A DNA stretch of 10,044 bases from Parvularculaceae bacterium (GTDB lineage Bacteria; Pseudomonadota; Alphaproteobacteria; Caulobacterales; Parvularculaceae). The stretch's first letter is position 1. Every line of letters begins with the position of its first letter. The stretch spans positions 1-10,044 of the forward strand of contig JALWRV010000449.1 in assembly GCA_027080545.1 (NCBI GenBank), in the 5' to 3' direction. This document shows positions 1 to 7,399 of this stretch, piece after piece. A program made the position numbers and the translations under genes. The notes under the pieces are model-generated. The model was not told the origin of the DNA. It was given only the letters and a program-made list of their open reading frames with translations, and searched no databases.

Positions 1-629
1 CCAAGCGTAAATTGGGATCAAATGAAGGGCGCGCCCGGCTCATACACGCCATTGCCCATATTGAGCTAAACGCGATCAATCTGGCTTTCGATCTCATTTG
101 TCGCTTTTCAATATATGTATATAATATATTAAATACAGAAACTTATGCTGAATTTTTACATGACTGGTTTAGTATTGGGATGGATGAGGCGCGCCATTTC
201 CATCTGCTCGCTGATCGCCTTGAAACCATGGGCTATCCCTATGGTAGCCTACCGGCCCATGGTGGCTTGTGGGATATTGCCACCCGCACCCAAGATGATC
301 TGCTGGCACGATTGGCTCTCGCCCCCATGGTGATGGAGGCACGTGGTCTTGATGTGACCCCTTCAATGATCAAAAAATTGCGCACCGTGGGGGACGAGGA
401 AAATGCCGCCGCCTTAACCATCATTCTTCAGGAGGAAGTTCGCCATGTGGAGATCGGGGCCCGCTGGTTCCGCCATTTTGCTCGTTTGAGGGATTTACAG
501 CCCGATCAGCATTTTCGAGCTCTGGTGAGAGCGCGCTTCCCTGGCGGTCTCAAGCCCCCCTTTAACCATGAAGCCCGGCAAATGGCCGGATTGGGGCGTG
601 AATTTTACGAAAATCTTAACGCAGAATGA
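1..629 (+). CDS. DUF455 family ferritin-like protein (5' end outside window)
   Basis: The reading frame is open from the left edge (first whole codon at base 3) to TGA at 627-629, so about 209 C-terminal residues are visible and the N-terminus is missing. The TTG at base 12 is not convincing as the start because the frame continues upstream and family members are usually longer. Numbering from that TTG, the sequence carries the iron-binding pattern of four-helix ferritin-like proteins: HIE (E18), DEARH (E59, H62), MEARG (E109) and EEVRH (E142, H145). The phrases HAIAHIELNA, GLWD and MEARGLDVTP are typical of DUF455 (COG2833). The family has no firmly established reaction; a di-iron oxidase or hydroxylase role is inferred from the fold. 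Its link to the downstream wall genes is unclear, as a 269-base gap separates them. A very AT-rich patch lies at 108-137. Confidence 0.9.
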   Translation, partial: KRKLGSNEGRARLIHAIAHIELNAINLAFDLICRFSIYVYNILNTETYAEFLHDWFSIGMDEARHFHLLADRLETMGYPYGSLPAHGGLWDIATRTQDDLLARLALAPMVMEARGLDVTPSMIKKLRTVGDEENAAALTIILQEEVRHVEIGARWFRHFARLRDLQPDQHFRALVRARFPGGLKPPFNHEARQMAGLGREFYENLNAE

Positions 630-742
630 AACGATCCGGAAAAGGCTTCGAGGTTAATATCGCTCTTTCAGAGGGTGAAAATAGCAATTCTTCCCTTCTG
701 GCGGGTCCAATTGGCCCGTCTCCTGCAAATTATGGTTCATGA
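626..742 (+). CDS. Possible 38-aa ORF overlapping the DUF455 stop (ATGA)
   Basis: An ATG at 626-628 overlaps the DUF455 stop in the arrangement ATGA and opens a 38-codon frame ending in TGA at 740-742. Such overlaps are a usual sign of translational coupling. Against it, no purine-rich ribosome-binding site precedes the ATG, the peptide (starting MKRSGKGFEV, rich in Ser, Gly and Asn) resembles nothing I recognise, and an ORF this short is expected by chance. There is no signal peptide or membrane segment. I list it as a weak candidate only. Confidence 0.15.
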   Translation: MKRSGKGFEVNIALSEGENSNSSLLAGPIGPSPANYGS

Positions 743-766
743 AGCGTTAAAAAATGCATGTGATAA

Positions 767-772
767 TATAAT
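767..772 (+). promoter_or_regulatory. Candidate -10 box (TATAAT) of the M23–bactofilin operon
   Basis: A perfect TATAAT sits in a local AT-rich stretch (744-773). It overlaps a second option, GATAAT at 762-767, which has an extended-10 TG at 759-760. No good -35 is present 16-18 bases upstream (about 744-749 reads GCGTTA). Transcription from here would give a leader of about 120 bases before the ATG at 899. It is placed sensibly between the DUF455 stop and the operon, but the missing -35 keeps confidence modest. Confidence 0.35.
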
Positions 773-883
773 TCCCGTTGCGAAATGGCGCCAAATAGGC
801 TGCAATAGCGGCGGGGTTGGTTTAACGCCCAAGGCACCGTGACACGAGAAACGAATGTTACCGGGCAATGGGCAGTAGAGTGT

Positions 884-889
884 AAGGGG
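884..889 (+). promoter_or_regulatory. Ribosome-binding site supporting the ATG at 899
   Basis: AAGGGG lies 9 bases before ATG 899. The alternative GTG at 839 would add 20 residues and has only AAGG (831-834) four bases before it. The shorter form also puts the conserved ERQIY motif near residue 17, as in related M23 proteins encoded beside bactofilins. Confidence 0.6.
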
Positions 890-898
890 CTATCATCG

Positions 899-2245
899 AT
901 GGGCCGCGATTCTGGTCGTTTCTGGCGAAATATCAGACGCCTGTTCAGGGAACGTCAAATCTATCACCGTGCAGATGGCGTTGTCCGCTATATCAAGCTG
1001 ACACCACAGACGCAGTTTGCTTTGGCGACCATCATGCTTGGTCTGCTTTTGTGGATTGCCTACGCCTCGGTCAATGTGGTTTTCAAGGAAACCATCATCG
1101 TCGGCAAAGACCGCCAACACCGGATCTCGGAAGATGCCTATCGCCGTCGGCTGGCAGAGTCCGAAACCGCCGTTGAAGAAATTTCTTCCCTCAACGTGCT
1201 GTACACACAAGAATTCGATGCTGGGCTGGCACAATTGCAAAACCGCCATGAAGCCATTCGCGCCATTGTCGAAAACAAAATCACGGGCGACATTGCCCTA
1301 GAGCAGCTTTCCACCAGCCTCGCCCGCGCCGGGGGACCTGAGGGCATCAAATTGAAAAACGGCAATCGGGTGATGGTTGATCCCACCGGACGTGAGCCGA
1401 CCCCGCGTCAATCACGTATCTCGAAGCTGGAAGAAGATGCTCTTGGCGAAGTATTCTCCAACCGCTTATCATTCAATATTGACGATCCGGTTCTCAATGA
1501 AATGCGCAGCTCAGCAGCCCGCTACGGCGCGCAGCAAATCTTGTTGCTGGCCACCATAGAAGAAGATATTCGCAGCCAAACGGAAGAGCTTGAAGCTATT
1601 CTCGCCTCAACGGGGATCGACATGTCTCCCATGGTTACCCATGAGCGGGTTGAACTGGCAGCGTTGAACCAACAAAACCAACCCGATGAATATTCCGGCA
1701 CCGGGGGGCCACTCTATCCAATCGATGATGAAGACGGCCTTGCGCAACCATCGGTCTATTACCAGTCGGTACGCCGAGTGGAAAAACAGTTAAACGAGTT
1801 GAATGTGCTGGAACATGTATTGACCACCATTCCGCTGGCCTCGCCTATCAATGTTCATTATCGCCAATCAAGCCGGTTTGGCGCTCGTTGGGATCCTATC
1901 AAAAAACGCACCCGCGCCATGCATTACGGTCTCGATTTCGGGGCCCCCCGCCGCTCGCCGGTTTTGGCACCGGCTGCCGGCCGCGTCAGCTTTGCTGGTC
2001 GGCGTCATGGCTTTGGCAACACGGTCGAGATTGATCATGGCAATGGGTTAATGACTCGTTTCGCTCATTTAAACTCTATTTCAGTAAAATCGGGGCAAAA
2101 GGTAAGCTTGCAGCAGGAGGTCGGCAAGCTTGGGAATACCGGGCGCTCAACAGGCCCTCACCTCCACTATGAAGTGCACTATCGTGGGAAGCCGGTTAAT
2201 CCGGAGCCATTTATAAAGGCAGGTAGATATGTTTTCGAAGGGTAA
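899..2245 (+). CDS. Membrane-anchored M23 (LytM-type) peptidoglycan endopeptidase, LmdC-like
   Basis: The 448-residue protein has a short basic cytoplasmic tail (1-36, with ERQIYHRADGVVRYI), one membrane helix (about 37-59), a long periplasmic region with predicted coiled coil (about 80-128 and 170-240), and a C-terminal M23 domain (about 320-445). All active-site residues are present: HYGLD (H342, D346), FAHL (H390) and GPHLHYEV (H421, H423). H342, D346 and H423 are the expected zinc ligands. Enzymes of this family cut peptide crosslinks in the wall. The gene overlaps the bactofilin gene by 17 bases. Family knowledge: M23 proteins of this layout (LmdC in stalked or budding alphaproteobacteria, Csd1 in Helicobacter) work with bactofilins in cell shape, and the N-terminal tail is the likely bactofilin contact. 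That partnership is inferred here. Start chosen by ribosome-binding site; GTG 839 (468 residues) is the alternative. Confidence 0.93.
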   Translation: MGRDSGRFWRNIRRLFRERQIYHRADGVVRYIKLTPQTQFALATIMLGLLLWIAYASVNVVFKETIIVGKDRQHRISEDAYRRRLAESETAVEEISSLNVLYTQEFDAGLAQLQNRHEAIRAIVENKITGDIALEQLSTSLARAGGPEGIKLKNGNRVMVDPTGREPTPRQSRISKLEEDALGEVFSNRLSFNIDDPVLNEMRSSAARYGAQQILLLATIEEDIRSQTEELEAILASTGIDMSPMVTHERVELAALNQQNQPDEYSGTGGPLYPIDDEDGLAQPSVYYQSVRRVEKQLNELNVLEHVLTTIPLASPINVHYRQSSRFGARWDPIKKRTRAMHYGLDFGAPRRSPVLAPAAGRVSFAGRRHGFGNTVEIDHGNGLMTRFAHLNSISVKSGQKVSLQQEVGKLGNTGRSTGPHLHYEVHYRGKPVNPEPFIKAGRYVFEG

Positions 2246-2885
2246 GAAGAAGGACAAGTCGGGGATGTCCGCAGAACTGGTTGAAATTGGCGATACGCCG
2301 CAATCAAAAACAAGCAATGTACGCGCAAATATGTCGGGGCGTGACAATAAAAAAGCGTCACAAAAACCCGCACCGGGTATGCCGTCGCTCATCAGCGCCG
2401 ATGTGGTCATCAATGGATCCATCAATGCAGATAGCGAAATTCAGTTTGATGGCACCCTCGAAGGGGATATTCGCGCTAAAGGTCTGGTCATTGGCGAACA
2501 TGCGGTGATCAAGGGCGAGGTGGTTTCAGAGCGTGTCAAAGTGTCCGGCACTGTGGAGGGCGCAATTCGGGCCCGCCATGTAGAACTGGCTGCATCGGCA
2601 AACGTTAAAGGCGACATCATGCATAAAGCCCTGTCGATTGAGACAGGGGCGCGGTTTGATGGCAATTGCCGCCATAGCGACGACCCCTTGTCTGAATCTG
2701 CTCGAGCCAAACCGGTGCCGCGCGCCAAGCCAAAAGTCGTGGCCTCAAGCCCAAGCACCTCAGCCAGTGACGAGCCGGTTGAAGAAGCCCCGGCCCCAGA
2801 ACCACAGGCTGCCCCTGAAGAGGGTAAAGAAAAAGGCGGCAAAGCCTTCCTTTCCCGCCTCGGCGGTAAGGGCGACCTGCGCTAA
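2229..2885 (+). CDS. Bactofilin (polymer-forming cytoskeletal protein)
   Basis: The 218-residue protein has a basic N-terminus starting MFSKGKKK, a central bactofilin (DUF583) domain at about 52-150, and a Pro/Ala/Glu-rich tail ending in a basic stretch (AFLSRLGGKGDLR). The core shows the periodic short hydrophobic strands and Gly turns of a right-handed beta-helix, for example INGSINADSEIQFDGTLEGDI. Bactofilins polymerise without nucleotide into membrane-associated filaments that recruit wall enzymes. The MFSK start resembles the membrane-targeting peptide described for Caulobacter BacA. The ATG lies inside the end of the M23 gene (AGG 5 bases before it), so the two are probably translationally coupled. 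I left the symbol blank because bacA is also used for an unrelated phosphatase. Confidence 0.95.
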   Translation: MFSKGKKKDKSGMSAELVEIGDTPQSKTSNVRANMSGRDNKKASQKPAPGMPSLISADVVINGSINADSEIQFDGTLEGDIRAKGLVIGEHAVIKGEVVSERVKVSGTVEGAIRARHVELAASANVKGDIMHKALSIETGARFDGNCRHSDDPLSESARAKPVPRAKPKVVASSPSTSASDEPVEEAPAPEPQAAPEEGKEKGGKAFLSRLGGKGDLR

Positions 2886-2905
2886 GAGTAATAACAAGAT
2901 CAACT

Positions 2906-2953
2906 AAACCACGCTGTCGTCAAATTTGCGACAGCGTGGTTTGGCGTGTTTTT
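2906..2953 (+). terminator. Rho-independent terminator after the bactofilin gene
   Basis: A perfect 14-bp inverted repeat (AAACCACGCTGTCG at 2906-2919 and its complement at 2929-2942) encloses a 9-base loop that is itself mostly palindromic (CAAATTTG). A five-T run follows at 2949-2953, six bases after the stem. It begins 20 bases after the bactofilin stop and lies 44 bases past the prfB stop. The genes converge, so it may also stop transcription from prfB, although the minus-strand side has only GGTTT and no clear U tract. Confidence 0.88.
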
Positions 2954-2986
2954 GAATATTATTGCTGTCTTGGTTTTTGAGCGGCT

Positions 2987-4091
2987 TTATTCAACCACAC
3001 GCTGCGCCAAGGCAGCCGCCATGAAAGGTTGCAGATCCCCATCCAGCACCGCATCCGGGCTGGGACTTTCTACATGGGTGCGTAAATCTTTCACCATCTG
3101 ATAAGGCTGCAACACATAGGACCGGATTTGCTGTCCCCCAAAACCGATTTCTACTTTTGAGGCTGCGTTCGCTGCGGCCTCTTCTTCGCGTTTTTGCAGC
3201 TCTAGCTCATAAAGCCGCGCACGCAACATATTCCATGCCGTAGCCTTGTTTTTATGTTGAGAGCGTTGATTTTGACATTGCACAACAATGCCGGACGGTT
3301 CGTGGGTGATGCGTACGGCGCTATCTGTGGTGTTAACATGTTGACCCCCAGCGCCGCTGGCCCGAAACGTATCAATGCGGCAATCACTTTCATTGATCTC
3401 CACCTCGATCTGGTCATCAATGACCGGATAGACCCAGACAGAAGCAAAAGAGGTGTGGCGTCTGGCGCTGGAATCGAAAGGTGATATGCGCACTAGGCGG
3501 TGCAAGCCACTTTCTGTCTTAAGCCAGCCATAGGCATTTTCGCCCTTGATCAACAAAGTAACCGATTTAATGCCGGCCTCATCTCCAGCCTGTTCTTCCA
3601 TTATATCCACCTTGAAGCCATTACGGGTGGCCCAGCGCATATACATACGCATGAGCATGGCGGCCCAATCATTGCTCTCAGTACCTCCGGCACCGGGATG
3701 GATTTCAAGATAGCAATCATTGCGATCAGCCTCGCCAGAGAGCAACGCCTCAAGCTCGGCTTTTTCCGCCTGCTTACGCAATTTAGCCAGCATGCGTTCG
3801 GCTTCATCTAGGGACAGTTCGTCGCCCTCTTCATCGGCCATTTCCGCCAATGCATACACATCTTCAAATTCCTGTGTGACCGTACGCAAAGCGTTTATCT
3901 GACTTTCCAGATAGTTCCGCTCCTGCATCAATTTTTGTGCTTGGGTTGGATCATCCCACAAGGTCGGATCCTCCGCTTTGGCGGTCAGCTCCTCGAGCCT
4001 TTTAAGCGCAACATCCCAGTCAAAGACGCCTCCTTAGCAATTCCAAGGACTGCTTGATAGATTCCACATGGTTGGTGATTTCTGCACGCAT
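2987..4091 (-). CDS. prfB: Peptide chain release factor 2 (RF2), with programmed +1 frameshift
   Basis: RF2 recognises UGA and UAA in the ribosome and triggers peptide release. Translation starts at ATG 4091-4089 (GGAG six bases before it) and runs 23 codons (MRAEITNHVE…LELLRRRL) to an in-frame TGA at 4022-4020. After a +1 shift at CTT, translation resumes with GAC TGG (LDWDVALKRLEEL) and continues to TAA at 2989-2987, giving 367 residues, a normal RF2 length. The stop-recognition motif SPF is at 203-205 and the catalytic GGQ at 248-250, in SGAGGQHVN. SPF rather than PxT marks it as RF2, not RF1. It is the last gene of the leftward cluster, 64 bases after mrcA. Calling the gene from the uninterrupted frame alone (324 residues from a TTG at 3961) would lose the N-terminus. 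Confidence 0.97.
4019..4034 (-). promoter_or_regulatory. RF2 autoregulatory +1 frameshift site
   Basis: Reading the minus strand, the site is AGGAGG (4034-4029), CGT, CTT, TGA, C (4019). It has every part of the known bacterial prfB recoding site: an internal Shine-Dalgarno three bases before the slippery CTT, then UGA followed by C, a poor termination context. When RF2 is scarce, the ribosome pauses at UGA, slips one base and makes full-length RF2; when RF2 is plentiful, it terminates. Homology does continue in the +1 frame directly after the site. Confidence 0.96.
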
Positions 4092-4155
4092 TCAAAACTC
4101 CATAGGTGATCTGGCCCTGATGGCCAATGTCGCCTTCGTAAGTATGTTTTATCTG

Positions 4156-7100
4156 TTAATAGAGACCGCCGAGATCATCATCAATCCCTTCATCGACCGT
4201 ACCCTCAGAAAGAGCATTGCCTTTGATGGAAAAGCGCGATGCGGCGTCAATGTCATCTTCTTCTTTAAACGCCTCAAGAATGACGTTCGATTCACCGATA
4301 CGAGCCGGTTTGCCAGTAACCGCATTGACCCGCACCAACCTGATGCCTGAGGGAATACGAAACGGGATGGCCGGTTGGTCGGCCAGAGCCGCCTGCATGA
4401 ACTCTCCGAAGATGGGAGCCGCGACAATGCCCCCCCCTTCCCCCTGGCCCATGGTTGCTGGTTGGTCAAAACCGACAAAAATACCCACAGCCAAATCAGG
4501 CGAGAAGCCAACAAACCACGCATCTTTATAATCATTGGTGGTGCCCGTTTTGCCGGCAATGGGTTTGTCCACGAATTTTTTCACTCTGGTCCCGGTGCCG
4601 CGCTGAATCACCCCTTCGAGAATGGATACCATTTGATAGGCGGTTCGCGGATCAATCACCTGATCTCGCTGGTCCGGTACGAAAGGCTCCGTTTGGCCGT
4701 GCCATTCTTCGGCCAAACAATCAGGACAGGGGCGATTATCGCGCTTAAAAATGGTCTCGCCATAGCGGTCCTGCACCCGATCGATAAAGACAGGGCTGAT
4801 TTTTTTGCCCCCATTGACGAACATGGCATAGGCCGTGGTCAGGTCAATCAAGGTGGTCTCCCCCGCCCCTAGAGAGATGGCCAATTCACGCGGTAGTTTT
4901 TGCGATACACCAAATTTCTCCGCATATTCGATGATGACGCCAATGCCAATATCCTGCGCCAGCCGAGCGGTCATGGTGTTACGGGATTTTTCAATCCCCA
5001 GACGCAATGTGCTTTCGCCATAAAACCGACCAGCAATGTAATTGCCCGGCTTCCACCAATCATTCCCTAAAGACGGGGCAACAAAAGGCGCATCAAGAAC
5101 AATCGTCGACGGGGTATAGCCAAGATCGAGCGCGGCTGCATAAACGAACGGTTTGAAGGTTGAACCCGGTTGGCGATGGGCTTGGATGGCGCGATTATAT
5201 TCCGATATGCCGAAGGAAAAGCCGCCCACCAATGCCAGAACTCGACCAGTGTGGGGGTCAAGCGCGATCAAACCACCATTTACCGCCGGTAATTGGCGCA
5301 ATAAGACTTTTTCGATAAGGCGCGACGGCGCGGTCTCTGCTTCCCGATCCACACCGGCGACGGGAACAGGCTTTTCTACCGGTTCCGCAAGAATGACATC
5401 TCCTGGTGCCACAACTGTTTTAAGCGATGTTACTTCTGGACCATATTTATTGGGATCAATATAAGTGCGCGCCCAAAGACTATCTTCCAACAACATCCGT
5501 CCTGTGGTTCCATCCTGAAACCCAATCAAGGCATCACCTTGTGACACTTTGAGCACCAAGGCCGGTTCCCAAGGGGCCAAATCCTTGGCGTAGAGACGGT
5601 TTTCCATCAAAGATTTGGCTTGCGCTTGAAGTTGCGCCTGCCATTGCAAAACTGGCTTTTCTTCGCTGCTGGCTTCCTCATCAAGACTATCAAGATCGAT
5701 CGGCAGGCTGATTTGTGCCAAAGCCCCGCGCCAGCCATGACGCATATCATAATTCATCAAGCCATGACGAAAGGCAATTTGGGCGGCGTCTTGCAAAGCG
5801 GGGTTTAAGGTCGAGCGAATGGAGAGGCCGCCATCATAGAGAGCCTCTACCCCGTAAATAGCTGCCGTTTCTTTGCGCACTTGTTCTGCGAAATATTCAC
5901 TATCGGCCGAGCGCGCACCCAAGGGCGGCGCGATACTAGCGCCCAACGCTTTTTCACGCGCCGCATCGGCTTCTTCTTGTGTGATCCACCCATCTTCGAG
6001 CATTCGACCGATGATCCAGTTACGCCGCGCCACAGCACGTTCTGGATTGCGCACCGGATGGTAGTTACTGGGAGCCTTGGCCAGGGTGGCCAAATAGGCG
6101 GCCTCGTCAATAGTGATCTCTTCCAGAGATTTGCCAAAATAGTTTAGCGCGGCCGCAGCCACCCCATAGGACCGGTTGCCGAGATAGATCTCATTGAGAT
6201 AGAGCTCCAAAATTTGATCCTTGGTAAAAGCCCGCTCCATGCGCCGGGCAATCATCATTTCTTTCAATTTACGATCGAGCTTTTGTTCTGAAGTCAGCAA
6301 AAAGTTTTTCGCGACCTGTTGGGTGATGGTCGAGCCCCCTTCAAGGGGACGTTTTTGTATATAGTTCTTCACATTATTGATTTGCGCACGCAGGATGCCC
6401 CGATAATCGAGACCAGAATGTTGGTAAAACCCTTTATCCTCAGCGGAAAGAAAGGCGTATTTCACCGGATCGGGAATATCCGTAATCGGAACGAAAAGGC
6501 GCCGCTCCCGAGCAAATTCCGCAACCAATGTTCCGTCGCCCGCGTGGACACGGGTGGTCACTGGCGGTTCATACTCAGCTAATTGCTCATAAGGGGGCAG
6601 GTCTTGCGATAGCTTCATCATATGCAAGGCAAGCCACCCGACACCGACCAAGCCAATGACGAGACCGACCACGGAAAGGCCGGCAATAATTTTCAGCCAA
6701 AGCCAGAACGCGCCTTTGCGTTTTTTCTTTTGCGGTTTTTCAGGGTTGGTTTTTTCGGCCCGCACTGGCGCGACAATGGGGGCGCTCATTTTTTCTTCAT
6801 ACGGTTCATCCGCCTCTTGCCCTGCCCGATTTGTTTCGTCTGGCGTCGTCGGATCGGCGCCAGGGCCCGCCTCCATTTTGGATGTCTCGCTGTCAGCTTG
6901 GGAATCATGCTCAACAACCACCGCCTCTAAGCCTTCTTCTCCTGCCCCCATTGAATCGTCGCGGTTCTCCACCTTTGCGGCCCCTGATACCGGATCATCC
7001 TCAACTGCCATCTGATCTTGATTTTCCGCAAATAGCTCATCCGCATGCTCAGAAAAGGCGGCAGGCTGGTCTTGTTCAGGCAGGCTGTCATCCGCCCACT

Positions 7101-7158
7101 CGGTCAAAGTCGCCTTGTTTCTATCTTCATTGGCAGGGGGTGTTTTATCGTCAGTCAT
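4156..7158 (-). CDS. mrcA: Penicillin-binding protein 1A (bifunctional transglycosylase/transpeptidase)
   Basis: This class A PBP polymerises lipid II into glycan and crosslinks stem peptides on the periplasmic side of the inner membrane. The 1000 residues comprise an acidic cytoplasmic extension (about 1-140), a basic KKKRK stop-transfer and membrane helix (about 150-178), a GT51 domain (about 200-380) with catalytic E240 in SAEDKGFYQH plus GGSTITQQVAKN and RKLKEM, an OB-like inter-domain region (about 490-610), and a transpeptidase domain. The latter has S666-TFK (nucleophile), S725-R-N727 and K870-TG. A CPDC pair (C811, C814) lies within the transpeptidase region. The tail ends in an acidic patch. 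The ATG at 7158 has no good ribosome-binding site, so an internal Met (50, 70, 95 or 124) could be the true start. It follows amiC by 241 bases and precedes prfB by 64. Confidence 0.97.
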   Translation of the reverse strand: MTDDKTPPANEDRNKATLTEWADDSLPEQDQPAAFSEHADELFAENQDQMAVEDDPVSGAAKVENRDDSMGAGEEGLEAVVVEHDSQADSETSKMEAGPGADPTTPDETNRAGQEADEPYEEKMSAPIVAPVRAEKTNPEKPQKKKRKGAFWLWLKIIAGLSVVGLVIGLVGVGWLALHMMKLSQDLPPYEQLAEYEPPVTTRVHAGDGTLVAEFARERRLFVPITDIPDPVKYAFLSAEDKGFYQHSGLDYRGILRAQINNVKNYIQKRPLEGGSTITQQVAKNFLLTSEQKLDRKLKEMMIARRMERAFTKDQILELYLNEIYLGNRSYGVAAAALNYFGKSLEEITIDEAAYLATLAKAPSNYHPVRNPERAVARRNWIIGRMLEDGWITQEEADAAREKALGASIAPPLGARSADSEYFAEQVRKETAAIYGVEALYDGGLSIRSTLNPALQDAAQIAFRHGLMNYDMRHGWRGALAQISLPIDLDSLDEEASSEEKPVLQWQAQLQAQAKSLMENRLYAKDLAPWEPALVLKVSQGDALIGFQDGTTGRMLLEDSLWARTYIDPNKYGPEVTSLKTVVAPGDVILAEPVEKPVPVAGVDREAETAPSRLIEKVLLRQLPAVNGGLIALDPHTGRVLALVGGFSFGISEYNRAIQAHRQPGSTFKPFVYAAALDLGYTPSTIVLDAPFVAPSLGNDWWKPGNYIAGRFYGESTLRLGIEKSRNTMTARLAQDIGIGVIIEYAEKFGVSQKLPRELAISLGAGETTLIDLTTAYAMFVNGGKKISPVFIDRVQDRYGETIFKRDNRPCPDCLAEEWHGQTEPFVPDQRDQVIDPRTAYQMVSILEGVIQRGTGTRVKKFVDKPIAGKTGTTNDYKDAWFVGFSPDLAVGIFVGFDQPATMGQGEGGGIVAAPIFGEFMQAALADQPAIPFRIPSGIRLVRVNAVTGKPARIGESNVILEAFKEEDDIDAASRFSIKGNALSEGTVDEGIDDDLGGLY
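4691..4718. repeat. 9-bp perfect inverted repeat inside mrcA
   Basis: GTTTGGCCG (4691-4699) and CGGCCAAAC (4710-4718) are exact complements around a 10-base spacer. The repeat falls in mrcA codons for the CLAEEWHGQTE stretch beside the CPDC pair. No T run follows on either strand, so it is not a standard terminator. It could form an mRNA hairpin or be chance. Confidence 0.5.
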
Positions 7159-7186
7159 AGGGATGCTTTTTTCGGTAACTCAAATG

Positions 7187-7318
7187 CGTGCTCATTGTAA
7201 TAGGTTTATTCCTAGAAATCACGTCTCATTGTATGATAATTCGGCCATTTCAAAGGCCGGAAAATGGTTGAATGGCCATGATTTGCCCCTAGATCGGAAT
7301 ATTCAACCGGGAAAATGG
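7187..7318. repeat. Short imperfect repeats in the amiC–mrcA gap
   Basis: The 241-base gap (7159-7399) must contain any mrcA promoter. It holds the exact 9-mer CTCATTGTA twice (7191-7199 and 7225-7233, 34 bases apart), each preceded by CGT. Next comes an imperfect inverted repeat, GGCCATTTCAA (7243-7253) against TTGAATGGCC (7268-7277). Two similar copies of ATTTCAAAGGCCGGAAAATGG occur: one at 7247-7267 (near exact) and a shorter ATTCAACCGGGAAAATGG at 7301-7318. These could be regulator sites or slippage products. I found no convincing -35/-10 pair and no terminator after amiC, so read-through from amiC is possible. Confidence 0.45.
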
Positions 7319-7399
7319 CGGCTTCATGACCCCCACCCAAAAGTGCTGAAAGAGCCAAATCGCTAAAAGAGAAAGGCGCGCAGAATGGTGGGTGCGGTC

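Noticed and set aside
703..718. GGGTCCAATTGGCCC near-palindrome before the M23 gene
   Set aside because: The exact part is only CCAATTGG; flanking pairs are interrupted and no T run follows, so neither terminator nor operator is supported.
4092..4103. Three-codon frame ATG-GAG-TTT-TGA directly before the prfB ATG
   Set aside because: It overlaps the prfB ribosome-binding site GGAG and is too short to judge; most likely chance.
4112..4126. TGGCC-CTGAT-GGCCA inverted repeat between mrcA and prfB
   Set aside because: The stem is only five pairs and no T run follows on the minus strand, so it is not supported as a terminator; prfB is more likely co-transcribed or served by a promoter inside mrcA.
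4375..4872. 165-codon plus-strand frame antisense to mrcA
   Set aside because: A shadow of the PBP1A transpeptidase coding region; no ribosome-binding site or family resemblance.
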